DNA of 64,000 nucleotides from Henningerozyma blattae CBS 6284 (lineage: Eukaryota > Ascomycota > Saccharomycetes > Saccharomycetales > Saccharomycetaceae): positions 1,302,001 to 1,366,000 of the forward strand of contig NC_020185.1 in NCBI RefSeq assembly GCF_000315915.1, read 5' to 3'. The position numbers and the translations under genes were made by a program. The notes beneath the pieces are model-generated. The model was given only the letters and a program-made list of their open reading frames with translations. It did not search any database and was not told the DNA's origin. Shown one piece after another: positions 9,836 to 20,300 of this stretch; the stretch's first letter is position 1, and every line of letters starts with the position of its first letter.

Positions 9836-10903
9836 ATGCGTTTACAAGCCACACTTCTAATACCATTACTACTAAATTCATTAACCTTAGCTTCTCCAGG
9901 TGACAATTTAGATGAATTTGATGATTGTTTAGATGCTTGTGAATTCCAAAGAAAATGTCCAAACTCTGAAGTAGACGAAGAAGATTTACCATCAAACTCA
10001 TATACAAATATAAATTTCAATCAAACACCATTCCTATTAGAAAAATTATTGTTTTGGGATTGTATGGCTGATTGTGATTACCAATGCCAACATATTATCA
10101 CTAAAGAAAGAATTCATGATAAAGAAGAAATTTATCAATTCCATGGTAAATGGCCATTTTTAAGATTATTAGGTATGCAAGAATTTTTTTCTACTATATT
10201 CAGTGTAGGCAATTTTATACCACATTATTTTGGGTTCCGCTTATTATTACAAAAGTACCACCAAGTCTCAATGAGAGGTGATCATAAGAAACCTTTATTA
10301 ATTAATTATATTGCTGTTGCTATTGCTGGGATGTTAGCTTGGATTTCCTCTTCTATATTTCATTTTAGAGATTTATTATTCACTGAGAAATTGGATTATT
10401 TCTTTGCTGGTGGTACTGTCTTAATGGGGTTTCATGCTATTATTGGCCGTATGTTTCGTCTAGATCATAAACCAACGATTAGAAAAACATTTAGCATTTT
10501 TGTTATAACAATTTTCTGTGCACACTTGTTACGTCTTTATCTGGATTGGTCATACACATATAATATGCGTTTCAATCTATTTTTTGGTTTATTACAATAC
10601 GCTTCTTTAGTTTCATTGGCTATACGAAATTATTTATCATTACAAAAGAAGAAAAAACAACATTCATATGGTAGTAGATACAATATACATTCACAGAGAT
10701 TATTCTCATTATGTGCCACACCAATTCTACTAGTGGTTTTCACGTCCATTGCCATGTCAATGGAAATATTTGATTTCTTTAGTTACACTTTCCAAATCGA
10801 TTCTCACGCTATCTGGCATGCCGGTACTATTTTGCCATCATTCTTCTTATATAAATTTTTCATTGATGATTATGAATATCTAAGCAAAGAGGAATATGAT
10901 TAA
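9836..10903 (+). CDS. PER1: PER1, GPI-phospholipase A2 of the ER (GPI lipid remodelling)
   Basis: It removes the unsaturated sn-2 acyl chain from GPI anchors in the endoplasmic reticulum. The 355-residue length is close to that of yeast Per1. Visible features are an N-terminal signal peptide (residues 1-19, ending LASPG), a Cys-rich luminal segment (CLDACEFQRKC, CMADCDYQC), then about seven membrane spans. Conserved His residues of the CREST superfamily occur in SIFHFRD and HAIWHAGT. PER1 (YCR044C) sits beside YCR043C and TAF2 in S. cerevisiae. All three are here on one strand in the same relative order, with BOR1 and GOR1 interleaved. Confidence 0.96.
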   Translation: MRLQATLLIPLLLNSLTLASPGDNLDEFDDCLDACEFQRKCPNSEVDEEDLPSNSYTNINFNQTPFLLEKLLFWDCMADCDYQCQHIITKERIHDKEEIYQFHGKWPFLRLLGMQEFFSTIFSVGNFIPHYFGFRLLLQKYHQVSMRGDHKKPLLINYIAVAIAGMLAWISSSIFHFRDLLFTEKLDYFFAGGTVLMGFHAIIGRMFRLDHKPTIRKTFSIFVITIFCAHLLRLYLDWSYTYNMRFNLFFGLLQYASLVSLAIRNYLSLQKKKKQHSYGSRYNIHSQRLFSLCATPILLVVFTSIAMSMEIFDFFSYTFQIDSHAIWHAGTILPSFFLYKFFIDDYEYLSKEEYD

Positions 10904-11391
10904 AAATGATGTTGGCCCTCATTCTACATATATTTTGAAATATTTTTTTTTCTTTGTATACTTTTTTTTTCATTATTACTAGCAATTTGTGCTTCATTTA
11001 CAATTATATAATAATTTCATTTATTCATTTGATAAATAAAATATAAAAATCAAATTTCTGCTCTTTATCAGTAAATTTTTTGAAATGAAAACACTATTTG
11101 ATTTTGCTGAATGACGTATTTTAATGACATTCTTATTCTAGTATTTAGTAATTCTCCGTTCATAACCGAACTCATCGATTAGTAAATCTCATTTAAAATT
11201 TAGAAACTATATTAATCTTTGAATTAAAAAACTACTGGAAAAACACATATTAAACCAGTAATACCTTCATTAGGCACTCTATTTTGAATTTGCATATCTA
11301 TATTCTTTTAATTTTACGTACTAATATACTTTCAATTTTACAAACTCATCTTCTTTTGATATTTAAGACCCTTTTAAATAAATAAAAACCC
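10904..11391. other. Intergenic, PER1 to BOR1
   Basis: About 0.5 kb, AT-rich, with T-runs after the PER1 stop and a TTTAAATAAATAAAA leader before BOR1. No gene, RNA or strong motif is seen. Confidence 0.5.
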
Positions 11392-13323
11392 ATGGAATTA
11401 ATACAATATCATAAAAGAAATAGTTCAGAAGATTCTGTTAATATTAAAAAAAATATCCATGAAAATTTTGATCAATTTAGTGATAATAATATTTCCACTA
11501 TAATGAATGAAAATAATTATTCAACATATTCCAAAAATCTAAACTTGGAATCTGACGTAGAGATCTCCATTGAAACACTAAGGCATAGACAGTCCAATCT
11601 AAAAAGATGGAAATGGAAATGGAAATGGAAGTGGAATAATAATAATAAACAAATACCTGTTATCGGGAAAGGTATATGGCTGGATATACAAGATAGACTA
11701 CCTTACTATTGGTCCGATTGGACCGATTCAGTAGATTACAGAGTTATACCATCTGTTATTGAAACGTATTTTAATAATCTTTTACCCGCAATTGCGTTTG
11801 CTCAAGATATGTTTGATAGGACGGACAATTCTTATGGTGTGAATGAAGTACTCTTGAGTAGTGCACTAGCAGGAATTGTATTTGGAATTCTATCAGGTCA
11901 ACCACTATGTATAGTGGGAGTTACTGGACCTATCTCAATTTTCAATTATACCGTATATGAAATTATCAAACCATTGAATACAAATTATTTTGGATTTATG
12001 TTCTGGATCTATATTTGGTCAATGATTTTACATCTAATTTTAGCATTTGGTAATTCTGTAATGTTATTTCAATATGTGACAACATTCCCTTGTGATATCT
12101 TTGGCTTATTTATAAACGTGATTTATATTCAAAAGGGAATACAAATATTATTAAGACAGTTTCATTTAAAAATAAATGAAAATGAAACAATAACTGATGT
12201 TAGTGCCGGGTTTGCAAGTATTACCGTTGCATTGATAATGACAGTTTTTGGTGCAAGTTTTAAAATGTTCACACGAACCCCATTATTAACTCACAAACTA
12301 CGAACTTTAATTTCAGACTATTCTACAGCTTTGTCAGTTTTGTTTTGGTCTGCCTTCATTAACTTTGGTGGATTCTTAAAGGACATACATTTCCAAAAAT
12401 TACCAATAACAAAAGCATTCTATCCTACATCAGGTACATTTAGAGATCGATCTACATGGCTTGCGTATGAAGCTATCTCCACTCGCGATGTTTTTCTTGC
12501 ATTACCGTTTGGTATAATCGTTACCATTTTATTTTATTTTGATCATAATGTATCATCATTAATGGCCCAAAGTTATCAATATAAGTTGAAGAAACCTTCC
12601 ACTTTTCATTACGATTTTGCTCTTCTTGGCATTACTACAGGAATTGCAGGTGTATTAGGAATTCCCGCCCCTAATGGATTAATACCTCAAGCTCCTTTAC
12701 ATACGCAATCATTATTAGTTTATAACTCAAAGGGTGACGTAATTAGATGTGTTGAGCAACGGTTCACTAATACAGTTCAAGGTTTAATGATTTTAGCTAC
12801 AATGGCACGCCCTTTTCTAATATGTTTGGGACAGATCCCACAAGCTGTCTTATCAGGGTTATTTTTTATGATGGGCATACAAGGTCTCCTAGGCAATACA
12901 ATAATCCAGAAAATTATTTGGGTTTTTTCGGACCCAGATCGTAAAGACCAAACTTCACCACTGATAAATGTAACAACGAAATCTATTATAATATTCCTGA
13001 TTTTTAGCCTTGCAGGCTTCACTGGTGAATTTGCTATAACAAACACTATCGCTGCTATAGGGTTTCCATTGATTCTACTGTTATCTGTAATTGCTAGCTT
13101 TATTATGCCTTATTTTATTCCTAAACATGATCTAGATATCTTACAAGAGAATGTGGCGGAAAGATTTACTATTAAAAACTTGCTGCTAACAAACTTATGC
13201 CCTAATCATGAATCAAATGAGGAAGACATTGAAATTACGACTTACGAAACCTACCCAAATCATTCTGAAAATAGATGTTACAATAATGTATATGAAACTG
13301 GTTCAAGATCAAATTTAAATTAA
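11392..13323 (+). CDS. BOR1: BOR1, borate efflux transporter (SLC4 family)
   Basis: A plasma-membrane exporter of boric acid/borate in the anion-exchanger family. The 643-residue protein has a hydrophilic N-terminal tail of about 105 residues, then the conserved transporter core with RVIPSVIETYFNNLLPAIAF, FDRTDNSYGVNEVLLSS and FGILSGQPLCIVGVTGPISI, and later GVLGIPAPNGLIPQAPLHT. It has 10-14 membrane spans. The match to the S. cerevisiae protein (YNL275W) is very strong across the core. The N-tail is longer and holds an unusual (Trp-Lys)5 repeat at 11608-11635 followed by an Asn run. BOR1 is next to GOR1 in S. cerevisiae; here YCR043C lies between them. Confidence 0.97.
   Translation: MELIQYHKRNSSEDSVNIKKNIHENFDQFSDNNISTIMNENNYSTYSKNLNLESDVEISIETLRHRQSNLKRWKWKWKWKWNNNNKQIPVIGKGIWLDIQDRLPYYWSDWTDSVDYRVIPSVIETYFNNLLPAIAFAQDMFDRTDNSYGVNEVLLSSALAGIVFGILSGQPLCIVGVTGPISIFNYTVYEIIKPLNTNYFGFMFWIYIWSMILHLILAFGNSVMLFQYVTTFPCDIFGLFINVIYIQKGIQILLRQFHLKINENETITDVSAGFASITVALIMTVFGASFKMFTRTPLLTHKLRTLISDYSTALSVLFWSAFINFGGFLKDIHFQKLPITKAFYPTSGTFRDRSTWLAYEAISTRDVFLALPFGIIVTILFYFDHNVSSLMAQSYQYKLKKPSTFHYDFALLGITTGIAGVLGIPAPNGLIPQAPLHTQSLLVYNSKGDVIRCVEQRFTNTVQGLMILATMARPFLICLGQIPQAVLSGLFFMMGIQGLLGNTIIQKIIWVFSDPDRKDQTSPLINVTTKSIIIFLIFSLAGFTGEFAITNTIAAIGFPLILLLSVIASFIMPYFIPKHDLDILQENVAERFTIKNLLLTNLCPNHESNEEDIEITTYETYPNHSENRCYNNVYETGSRSNLN
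11608..11647 (+). repeat. Hexamer TGGAAA repeat and AAT run inside BOR1
   Basis: TGGAAA or a one-base variant is repeated about five times and is followed by AAT repeats. The frame reads RWKWKWKWKWNNNN in the cytosolic N-tail. The third-position change AAG in the last unit shows it is not perfectly homogeneous. Confidence 0.8.
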
Positions 13324-13840
13324 AATTAAAATTATTAAGCATTTCTCAGTCCTAAGAGGCGCAGCTTTTCTTTCTTTTATTATTCCTATTTTATTTGTTT
13401 CGTTTAGTTTTTATTTGATGACGCCCAGAATTTTTCTTAAAAAGTCATCAACTTTTTCAATGGAAAAATCCCAAACGGATTAACTGACATTTTTAGAAAC
13501 CTCCGAAAATGAAACGATGTTGGCCTATTGGAAATAAGCAATTTTTGAAAAAAAAAAAAAGTCATCATTCAGGAGCTGCAGTCAATATAGAACACGTATA
13601 TGTGATGCTGATTCATTTTATCAGCTACTTTAATAATTGATCTACACAAACTTGAAATAGGACATTTACTATTAAATAATATAAAAAAATTTTTTTTCAA
13701 AACTATTTTTACAAAGGTTCGATTTGTACGATTAAAATCGAGGGATAGTAATAGAAAGCCAAGGACAAATTATAAAAGTTGATAAAATAATATCCTTTAA
13801 GGTACCTAATAATTGAATAAAAACAATTGATATAATAATA
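13324..13840. other. Intergenic, BOR1 to the YCR043C-like gene
   Basis: About 0.5 kb with an A13 run near 13548-13560 and several A/T tracts. A TCCGAAAATGAAA string near 13503 resembles part of a centromere CDEIII core but lacks the other elements. No gene is seen. Confidence 0.5.
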
Positions 13841-14224
13841 ATGTATGGACCACCTGGAGATCCATATTTAATTCATGAACATGCTTATTACGAAAGTGGA
13901 GATTTAGATGATGTATTAGATCCTCGAACGTTTAATCATGAAGGTGGATTTCATAGACCTAGTGAATATGGAATTGGGTACAAGAATTATGATTTTACTC
14001 TAGATGAAGAAGTATATTCCAAGAGCTATATGAGTATATTTACGGGACACGTTTACGATCATTTTGATTTATATTTTATTGGATTTGTTATAATGGTAAG
14101 TATTTGGTTATACATATATTTTAAAGAATTACAATCAGCTTGGGCCTGGCTATTTGATGATGGAGATAATGATGATGAGGATAAAAAACTGGATAGTGCA
14201 AAACTACGTTACATTAAAGTGTGA
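13841..14224 (+). CDS. YCR043C-like small single-span membrane protein
   Basis: A 127-residue protein of unknown function. It has a polar N-terminal part with DPRTFNHEGGFHRP and EYGIGYKNY, one hydrophobic span at about residues 76-94 (FDLYFIGFVIMVSIWLYIYF region), and a short acidic C-terminal tail (DDGDNDDEDKK). I assign it to the uncharacterised, Golgi-associated YCR043C family from the length and from its place between PER1 and TAF2 orthologues on the same strand. The sequence match is from memory and less certain. It is convergent with GOR1. Confidence 0.72.
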   Translation: MYGPPGDPYLIHEHAYYESGDLDDVLDPRTFNHEGGFHRPSEYGIGYKNYDFTLDEEVYSKSYMSIFTGHVYDHFDLYFIGFVIMVSIWLYIYFKELQSAWAWLFDDGDNDDEDKKLDSAKLRYIKV

Positions 14225-14530
14225 TAAGGGTATAGTAATTGGATATATTAAATGGATGGCCTTGTCTAAATAGGCAAAAAACATACAAACTAGAAATTGA
14301 TCGTGTACTTTATTTTGTATTTAATAGTTTTAAACTTTATTTTAATAAATTTCATATAATTCATTAAAACTTTTTTTGATCTTTTTAATTTTTTTGTCCC
14401 ATTTGACCGTAAAAATTGTGAGTTATAGTAGTATATGTACAAATTTGGAATATATATACATAGTCATTAGTTATAAAAGAAAATAGTTCTTATTTAGAAA
14501 ATGTTTACGAAATATCAATTCATCTTAAAT
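14225..14530. other. Intergenic, convergent 3' region before GOR1
   Basis: About 0.3 kb of AT-rich sequence between convergent stops, with T-rich tracts around 14365-14400 and TATATATA near 14450. These are typical yeast 3'-end signals. No gene is seen. Confidence 0.5.
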
Positions 14531-15568
14531 TTATTTTCCAACCCAATCGTCATCTTTTTCTTCGAAAACTAGATTAGCAACTCTACCAGTTTCCAAATAA
14601 CTGACAACGTTACAAATACATTTTTCTTCGATACCTTTGACAGCTTCAACAGTGTAAGTACCCATATGTGGTAAATCCAAAACTTGTGGCATCTTGATTA
14701 ATTCACTTGGAACTTCTGGTTCAAATTCGAAAACATCCAAACCGGCAGTTCTAACCTTACCGCTTTTCAAAGCTTCAATTAAATCAGCTTCATTAATGAC
14801 AGCACCTCTAGCTGTGTTAACAAGACAAACACCATCCTTCATCTTTTCAAAGACTTCCTTGTTGATCATATGGTGAGTAGATTTATTTAATGGAATAGAG
14901 ATAGAGATAACATCAGACACTTTTAATAATTCATCGAATGAAACAAATTCACAACCATATTCCAATTTTGGATCTAATCTTTCTCTGTTGTGATAAACAA
15001 TTCTCTTGAAACCAAAAGGTTGTAAACGTTGAGCAATAGCTCTACCAATACCACCTAAACCAATAATACCGACAACGGTACCAGATGGATCACGCCCAAT
15101 TGGGGCGGTAGCACCAGAACCGTTACCTGGCCATAAACCATGATGTAAGTTATGGGAGCCAATAGAATAGTTTCTCATAGCACCCAATAATAAGAAAACA
15201 TGAGTAGTAGCTGTTGGACCATCAACAGCACCTGGTGTATGAGAAACTTGAATTTGTAGCTTTCTTAAAGGTTCGACATCGATTTGATCGTAACCAGCAC
15301 CATGATGACAAACAGCCTTAACGCTCTTTGGTAAAGCATTGGCAATTTCTTCATCAAATCTACCAGTTAAAGCAATACTTTCGTAAGTTCTTGAAATAAC
15401 TTTAATTGTGGAGAATCTACCGTTTGGTTCTTTCAATTCTTTCAAGAATTTTTCACGGGTCATATCAGATTCAATGGCCAAGACATTATATTTTTTCTCA
15501 ACATTGGCCCAAGCTTCTTGAGCGTATCTAATACTACCTAATCTTAAGATAACTGGAGCAGATGACAT
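14531..15568 (-). CDS. GOR1: GOR1, glyoxylate reductase (D-2-hydroxyacid dehydrogenase)
   Basis: It reduces glyoxylate to glycolate with NAD(P)H; the yeast enzyme is mitochondrial. The 345-residue protein shows the D-isomer hydroxyacid dehydrogenase layout: a Rossmann motif GLGGIG (residues 170-175), catalytic Arg254 in NTARGAVINEADL, Glu283 in FEFEPE and His301 in LPHMGT. Length matches the family (350 in S. cerevisiae). Codon use is more optimised than in its neighbours, suggesting good expression. It is divergent from TAF2 across a 1.77-kb gap that has an AGGGG stress-element core near 15686. Confidence 0.96.
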   Translation of the reverse strand: MSSAPVILRLGSIRYAQEAWANVEKKYNVLAIESDMTREKFLKELKEPNGRFSTIKVISRTYESIALTGRFDEEIANALPKSVKAVCHHGAGYDQIDVEPLRKLQIQVSHTPGAVDGPTATTHVFLLLGAMRNYSIGSHNLHHGLWPGNGSGATAPIGRDPSGTVVGIIGLGGIGRAIAQRLQPFGFKRIVYHNRERLDPKLEYGCEFVSFDELLKVSDVISISIPLNKSTHHMINKEVFEKMKDGVCLVNTARGAVINEADLIEALKSGKVRTAGLDVFEFEPEVPSELIKMPQVLDLPHMGTYTVEAVKGIEEKCICNVVSYLETGRVANLVFEEKDDDWVGK

Positions 15569-17337
15569 TTTATTGGATTGATACAGTAGTTGAAGGGATT
15601 TATTTGTTGATTATTGCACTTAATTAACGCTTTGAAGCTTTGGGTATGGTTTTCCTTTTAATATTAATAGATTAGAAGAAAAAAAAGGGGAAGTAAGAAA
15701 TCGCTAAATAGTTAAAATCGGCATCCTTTATATATAAATATATATCCCATACATAAAGTTGTATTGCATTAAGATAGCACATATCAAGCTCAGTGAGTCA
15801 ATAAGGCATGTTTTTCACTTACACTATTCGTATTAGCTTCCCTAAGCAAAGACAAAAGAAAAGATGAAGCAGGCAATCCAAAAGGACCCATTATTATTAC
15901 CTAGTAGCTACGATATAACAAGAAACCTAGTTATGTTGCAAATATAAAGATGGGTGTAGATACCATAGAAGAAGTGGGGTTAATATAAAATACATAATGA
16001 CCTTTACCAAGGCCTGTATCGCACACTTCTGCATGCAGTTACATCAATCTATGGATCATCTACAATATCTGGGGTTGCATATTTCCATCTTCAACTGTTG
16101 ATTATATGATAGATACACATATACTACTCACATGCGTCTTTCTCCTCATCTATGCTGGAAACACAAGGCGGTGATAAGAGGTTAGGCTTAATCTCCACCT
16201 CCGGGTTACTAATCTCTCAAGAACCTAATGCCACGCAAACCACCGATCGGTGTTATAGCAGTTATGATTTGATGATGCCGGTGGGATATCAAGAATACAA
16301 AAGAGGATTTCTAATATTCCCGGTGTTAAAGGCACTTTCCTAATTCTTGCTATTCTTGGGTAATGGAATCTATTTGTTCGTAATCGATGACAGTATTTAT
16401 AACCTCCAATTGATCGGACAATAATTAGATACTTAGTTTCCGGGGAAATTGTCAAGGCAAGTTTGTACATAAGTAACACTCAAGGTTGTTGCGGATTCCT
16501 TCTTACAAAAGCACAAAGCCTAGAACTATTGTGAATTTTATTAGTCTCTGATGGCTGCATTTCTACATTCTCTGTCTGTTCTTACGATTTCTGCATAAAT
16601 GTTTCCTTTTCTAATTGTTCAGTATTTAATATTCTATTCCTTTCAAGAAAAAATTAATTTGAAAATAGAGTTTCATACTAAGAAGTTGCCAGTATGTTTA
16701 CAACTATTTACGAACTGATAAATAATCAGGCGTTGGGATATCAGAAAAATTGTATGTATGTGCTATTCGTTGTACTGCTTCCCTGATGACTCTGATTAGA
16801 TGTTTAATAATATTATCCGTAGAATATATATCATCCCTCTTTGGGCGTCCTAGCCATGAATAGTATATTTTGAAACAAGATATCATTTATTAGATTGACT
16901 ATATCTTCAATTCTATACTTACTATTGAAATATTGAAATTACAAACATCGTTCTATTATGCTTTTTTTTTCTCTTGATCTTTTCTTAGATTTAGATTTCG
17001 TCATATCTAGATTTTAACCCCACGTATTATATTTTGAATAAAAAAGCATTATACAGAATAATTTCCGTTTTCCAAGAAAAATAATTTTCGGGAGAAGAAA
17101 GCCGAAACTTATTACCCGGTTTTTAGAAATCTTAAGCTTTTATCAAATTGTATAATTGAATATCTTTAAGTAAAGGATTTTTCATTAGATGGCGTAATAG
17201 ATTGTTTTAATATAACAAAAGAATCACATTGTGCCTATATAGTGGCTTTATTTGGAGTTGGTGTTCGCTAACAATAACATATACTGTCCCTGGAAGGGTG
17301 TTTTAACAATTGCCACCTGAGAAACCTATTTTAAAAC
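15569..17337. other. Long gap GOR1-TAF2 with a GC-rich island and no recognised gene
   Basis: A 1.77-kb divergent gap. By hand count, 16141-16380 is 42% G+C, and 16141-16260 is about 47%, well above the surrounding intergenic DNA. Short open frames on both strands (for example 16152-16343 plus, 16704-16886 minus) show no motif that I recognise. It may be a decayed gene, a relic mobile element or an unannotated RNA. I see no terminal repeats that settle it. Confidence 0.4.
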
Positions 17338-20300
17338 ATGTCATATTCGAAGGGCACCACACCAAAGAGTAGTCAACCTCAATCATTTTTATATGATAAG
17401 CCAGCATATAGAACATTTAAAATCGCACATCAGCGAGTCTCATTAGAAGTGGATTTAGCAAATCATTCTATTAGAGGTGTAACAGATATAATCCTGATAC
17501 CTTTAATTCAAAATTTGGAATATATCACATTAGATTGTAAAAATATTAGAATCAATCAAGTGTTTGTAGAAGGTAAGAATTGTGAAAATTATATTCATGA
17601 CGATCCTATACGGTCTTTAACACAAAAATATACTTCAACGCTACCCAATTCACAAGATATCTTATATAATCATAATTCTGTTGAGCAATCGCATTTCTTA
17701 AGAGAAAAATTTGCCTCTCTAAATGAATTTCCACACGAATCTACTAAGTCCTTAATCACCATAAAAGTTCCATCAAATATCAAAATATCACTGCAAGATG
17801 CAAGCACACTAGCGAGTTATACCCCTATTACCCCATCCATCAGATCCACACCGGCATTCCAAGAAACTGTTTATTCACCTATCAGTGTTCAATTGGTTTA
17901 TCAATTGAGTAATCCTGTCACAGGTTTAAAATTTGATACTTTATCTGAGAACAAACATCTTTGGAATTGTTATACTACGAATTCAGAATTATGTGAAACA
18001 GCCTCTCATTGGATGCCATGTGTAAATCTTTTTGATGAAAAATCCACTTGGGAAATAGAATTCATTGTCCCTAGAAAAATAAAAGATATTGACCCTTCAG
18101 ATCAAGAACAAAGCAATCATAATAATAATATAGAAGTTGGCATCTCCGATGAGGGAAATAGTAAAGAAAAAGATGGAGATGGAGATATTGATATGATTTC
18201 AAAGGAAAGCGTAGGAAATCTAAANCAGTTAGATATGGAAATTAACAACAGCAGTAATACAATACCGATAACTTCACAAGATCGGCAACCAGAAATTAAA
18301 TCTGAAAATGATGAAGCAACATCCACAGGGAAAATAAACGAACCTGTAGATGTTAAAACTTCTATCACAAATGATGATAAAACTTCAATCACTAATGATG
18401 AAAAAACTCCAGTCACAAATAATGATAAAGCTACTATCACTAATGATGCTAATGATGAAGATTATGAAATAGATATGGAGGATGAAGATATTGACGAGGA
18501 TGATGAGGAGGAGGAAGAGGATGATGAAGACAATGAATATGAAGATAATGACTCAACAAATCCTTATTTTAGAGACATTCATGTAGTTTGTTCGGAATTT
18601 TCAACCATGAAAGAAATAATAAACCCTGATGATCCAACAAAAAAAATTGTAAGTTTCCAAATATTTAATCCAGTTGCCCCTCATCATTTGGGTTGGGCCA
18701 TTGGTGCATTTAATGTTTGGACTTTGCCATCATTATCTAGTCGTAAAGAACAAGAATTATTAGAAAATGAATTACTTGATGAAACAGAAGAAAATATTCA
18801 AGAAATAAATCATATTAATTCAAATATCGGTGGTTCAAATAACGGCACTAATGATGACAATACTAAAACTAATAGCAGTAATATTAATGGTAATAATAAG
18901 AATAATGATCTCAAAAGTAATGTTACTGGTGATGGTATCTCAATTAATAATTCTAATAGATCTAAAATCGACCATAGTAAAAATGATAACAGTAATAGTA
19001 ATAATAAGAACAATGATATTGGTGATGATAAGCATATCACTAATGTGAACAATATTAATAAAAACGCTTCCCAAAATAGCAAGGGTAATAAAAATAAGAA
19101 CAATGATCCATCTGAGTTATTAGATGAATTAGAAACTACAGATAAAATACCAATACAAATATATACTTTACCTACTCAAGATGTAGATGAAAGTACGGTA
19201 TTAAATTCTACAATTGTATGTCAAAAGATAATAGATTTTTTCTCAAAGGAATTCGGATCATATCCATTTACTTCCTATTGTTTAGTATTTTTGCCCACTT
19301 TAGTAGACACAACAAATGATTTTGCAAGTTTATCCATATGTAATACAAGATTATTGTATCCTACTAATTTAATTGATCCAATATTAAATACAACAAAGCA
19401 TTTGACTTGGTCACTAGCAAATCAGTGGTCAGGTGTAAATATTACTCCATTGGAATATAATGATATCTGGTGTTGCATAGGTATGGCAGGATACATGGTA
19501 TTACAGTTTTGGAAAAGGCTGTTGGGTAATAATGAATTTAAATACCTTTTAAAAACATCAAGTGAGCAGATTGTAGATCAAGATTGGGAAAAACCACCAA
19601 TTGGTAGCTCTTTCACAAATTCTTCAAGACCAATATCAATAACTGATAAGGACTTAGAATTTATTAAATTGAAGGCACCCATGGTATTACATATATTAGA
19701 TCGTAGAATGACAAAAACTGAACGATCATTTGGTATGTCTCGTGTATTGCCAAAGATATTTTTACAAGCGATGTCAGGAGATTTACCAAATAACTCATTA
19801 TCAGCATCTCATTTCATTCATGTTTGTGAAAAAGTAAATAAAAATAAATTAGAGGACTTCTTCCAACAATGGGTTTATAGTTCTGGTGTACCAATTTTTC
19901 GAATAACTCAAAAATTCAATAAAAAGAGAATGGTAGTAGAAGTGGGTATCAGACAAGTGCAAAATCAAGAATTAAGTCAAGATAAAATTATTGGTAAGGA
20001 TGGCTTTTGTTCAAGCGCTTTGCATACATTGCAGGACCAAAATAGAAATTTACCGCCATTTTTTACTGGATCTATGACTATCAGAATTCATGAAGCTGAT
20101 GGTGCTCCTTATGAACATATCGTTGAATTGAAAGAATCTTTTACTAAATTAGACATACAATATAATACTAAATATAAGAGGACAAAGATTAAAAAAATTG
20201 TATCTACAAAATCCTCATTGAATTTGAAAGATAACGCACCGGATGATTACGAAACGGTAGAGATCTTTAATGAAAAGGATAGTGAGGTAATCAAAATACA

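Noticed and set aside
13486..13516. TCCGAAAATGAAA as a centromere CDEIII
   Set aside because: There is no adjacent CDEI (RTCACRTG) at the right distance and no 80-base very AT-rich CDEII. The same fails for the CGGAA at about 48745 and the TTTCCGA at about 42217.
16225..16479. 84-codon minus-strand frame in the GOR1-TAF2 gap
   Set aside because: It starts at GTG and the translation shows no domain I can name; it is kept only as part of the GC-rich island.
16097..16500. TGTTG start at 16097 as an LTR boundary
   Set aside because: No CAACA end and no target-site duplication were found by eye.
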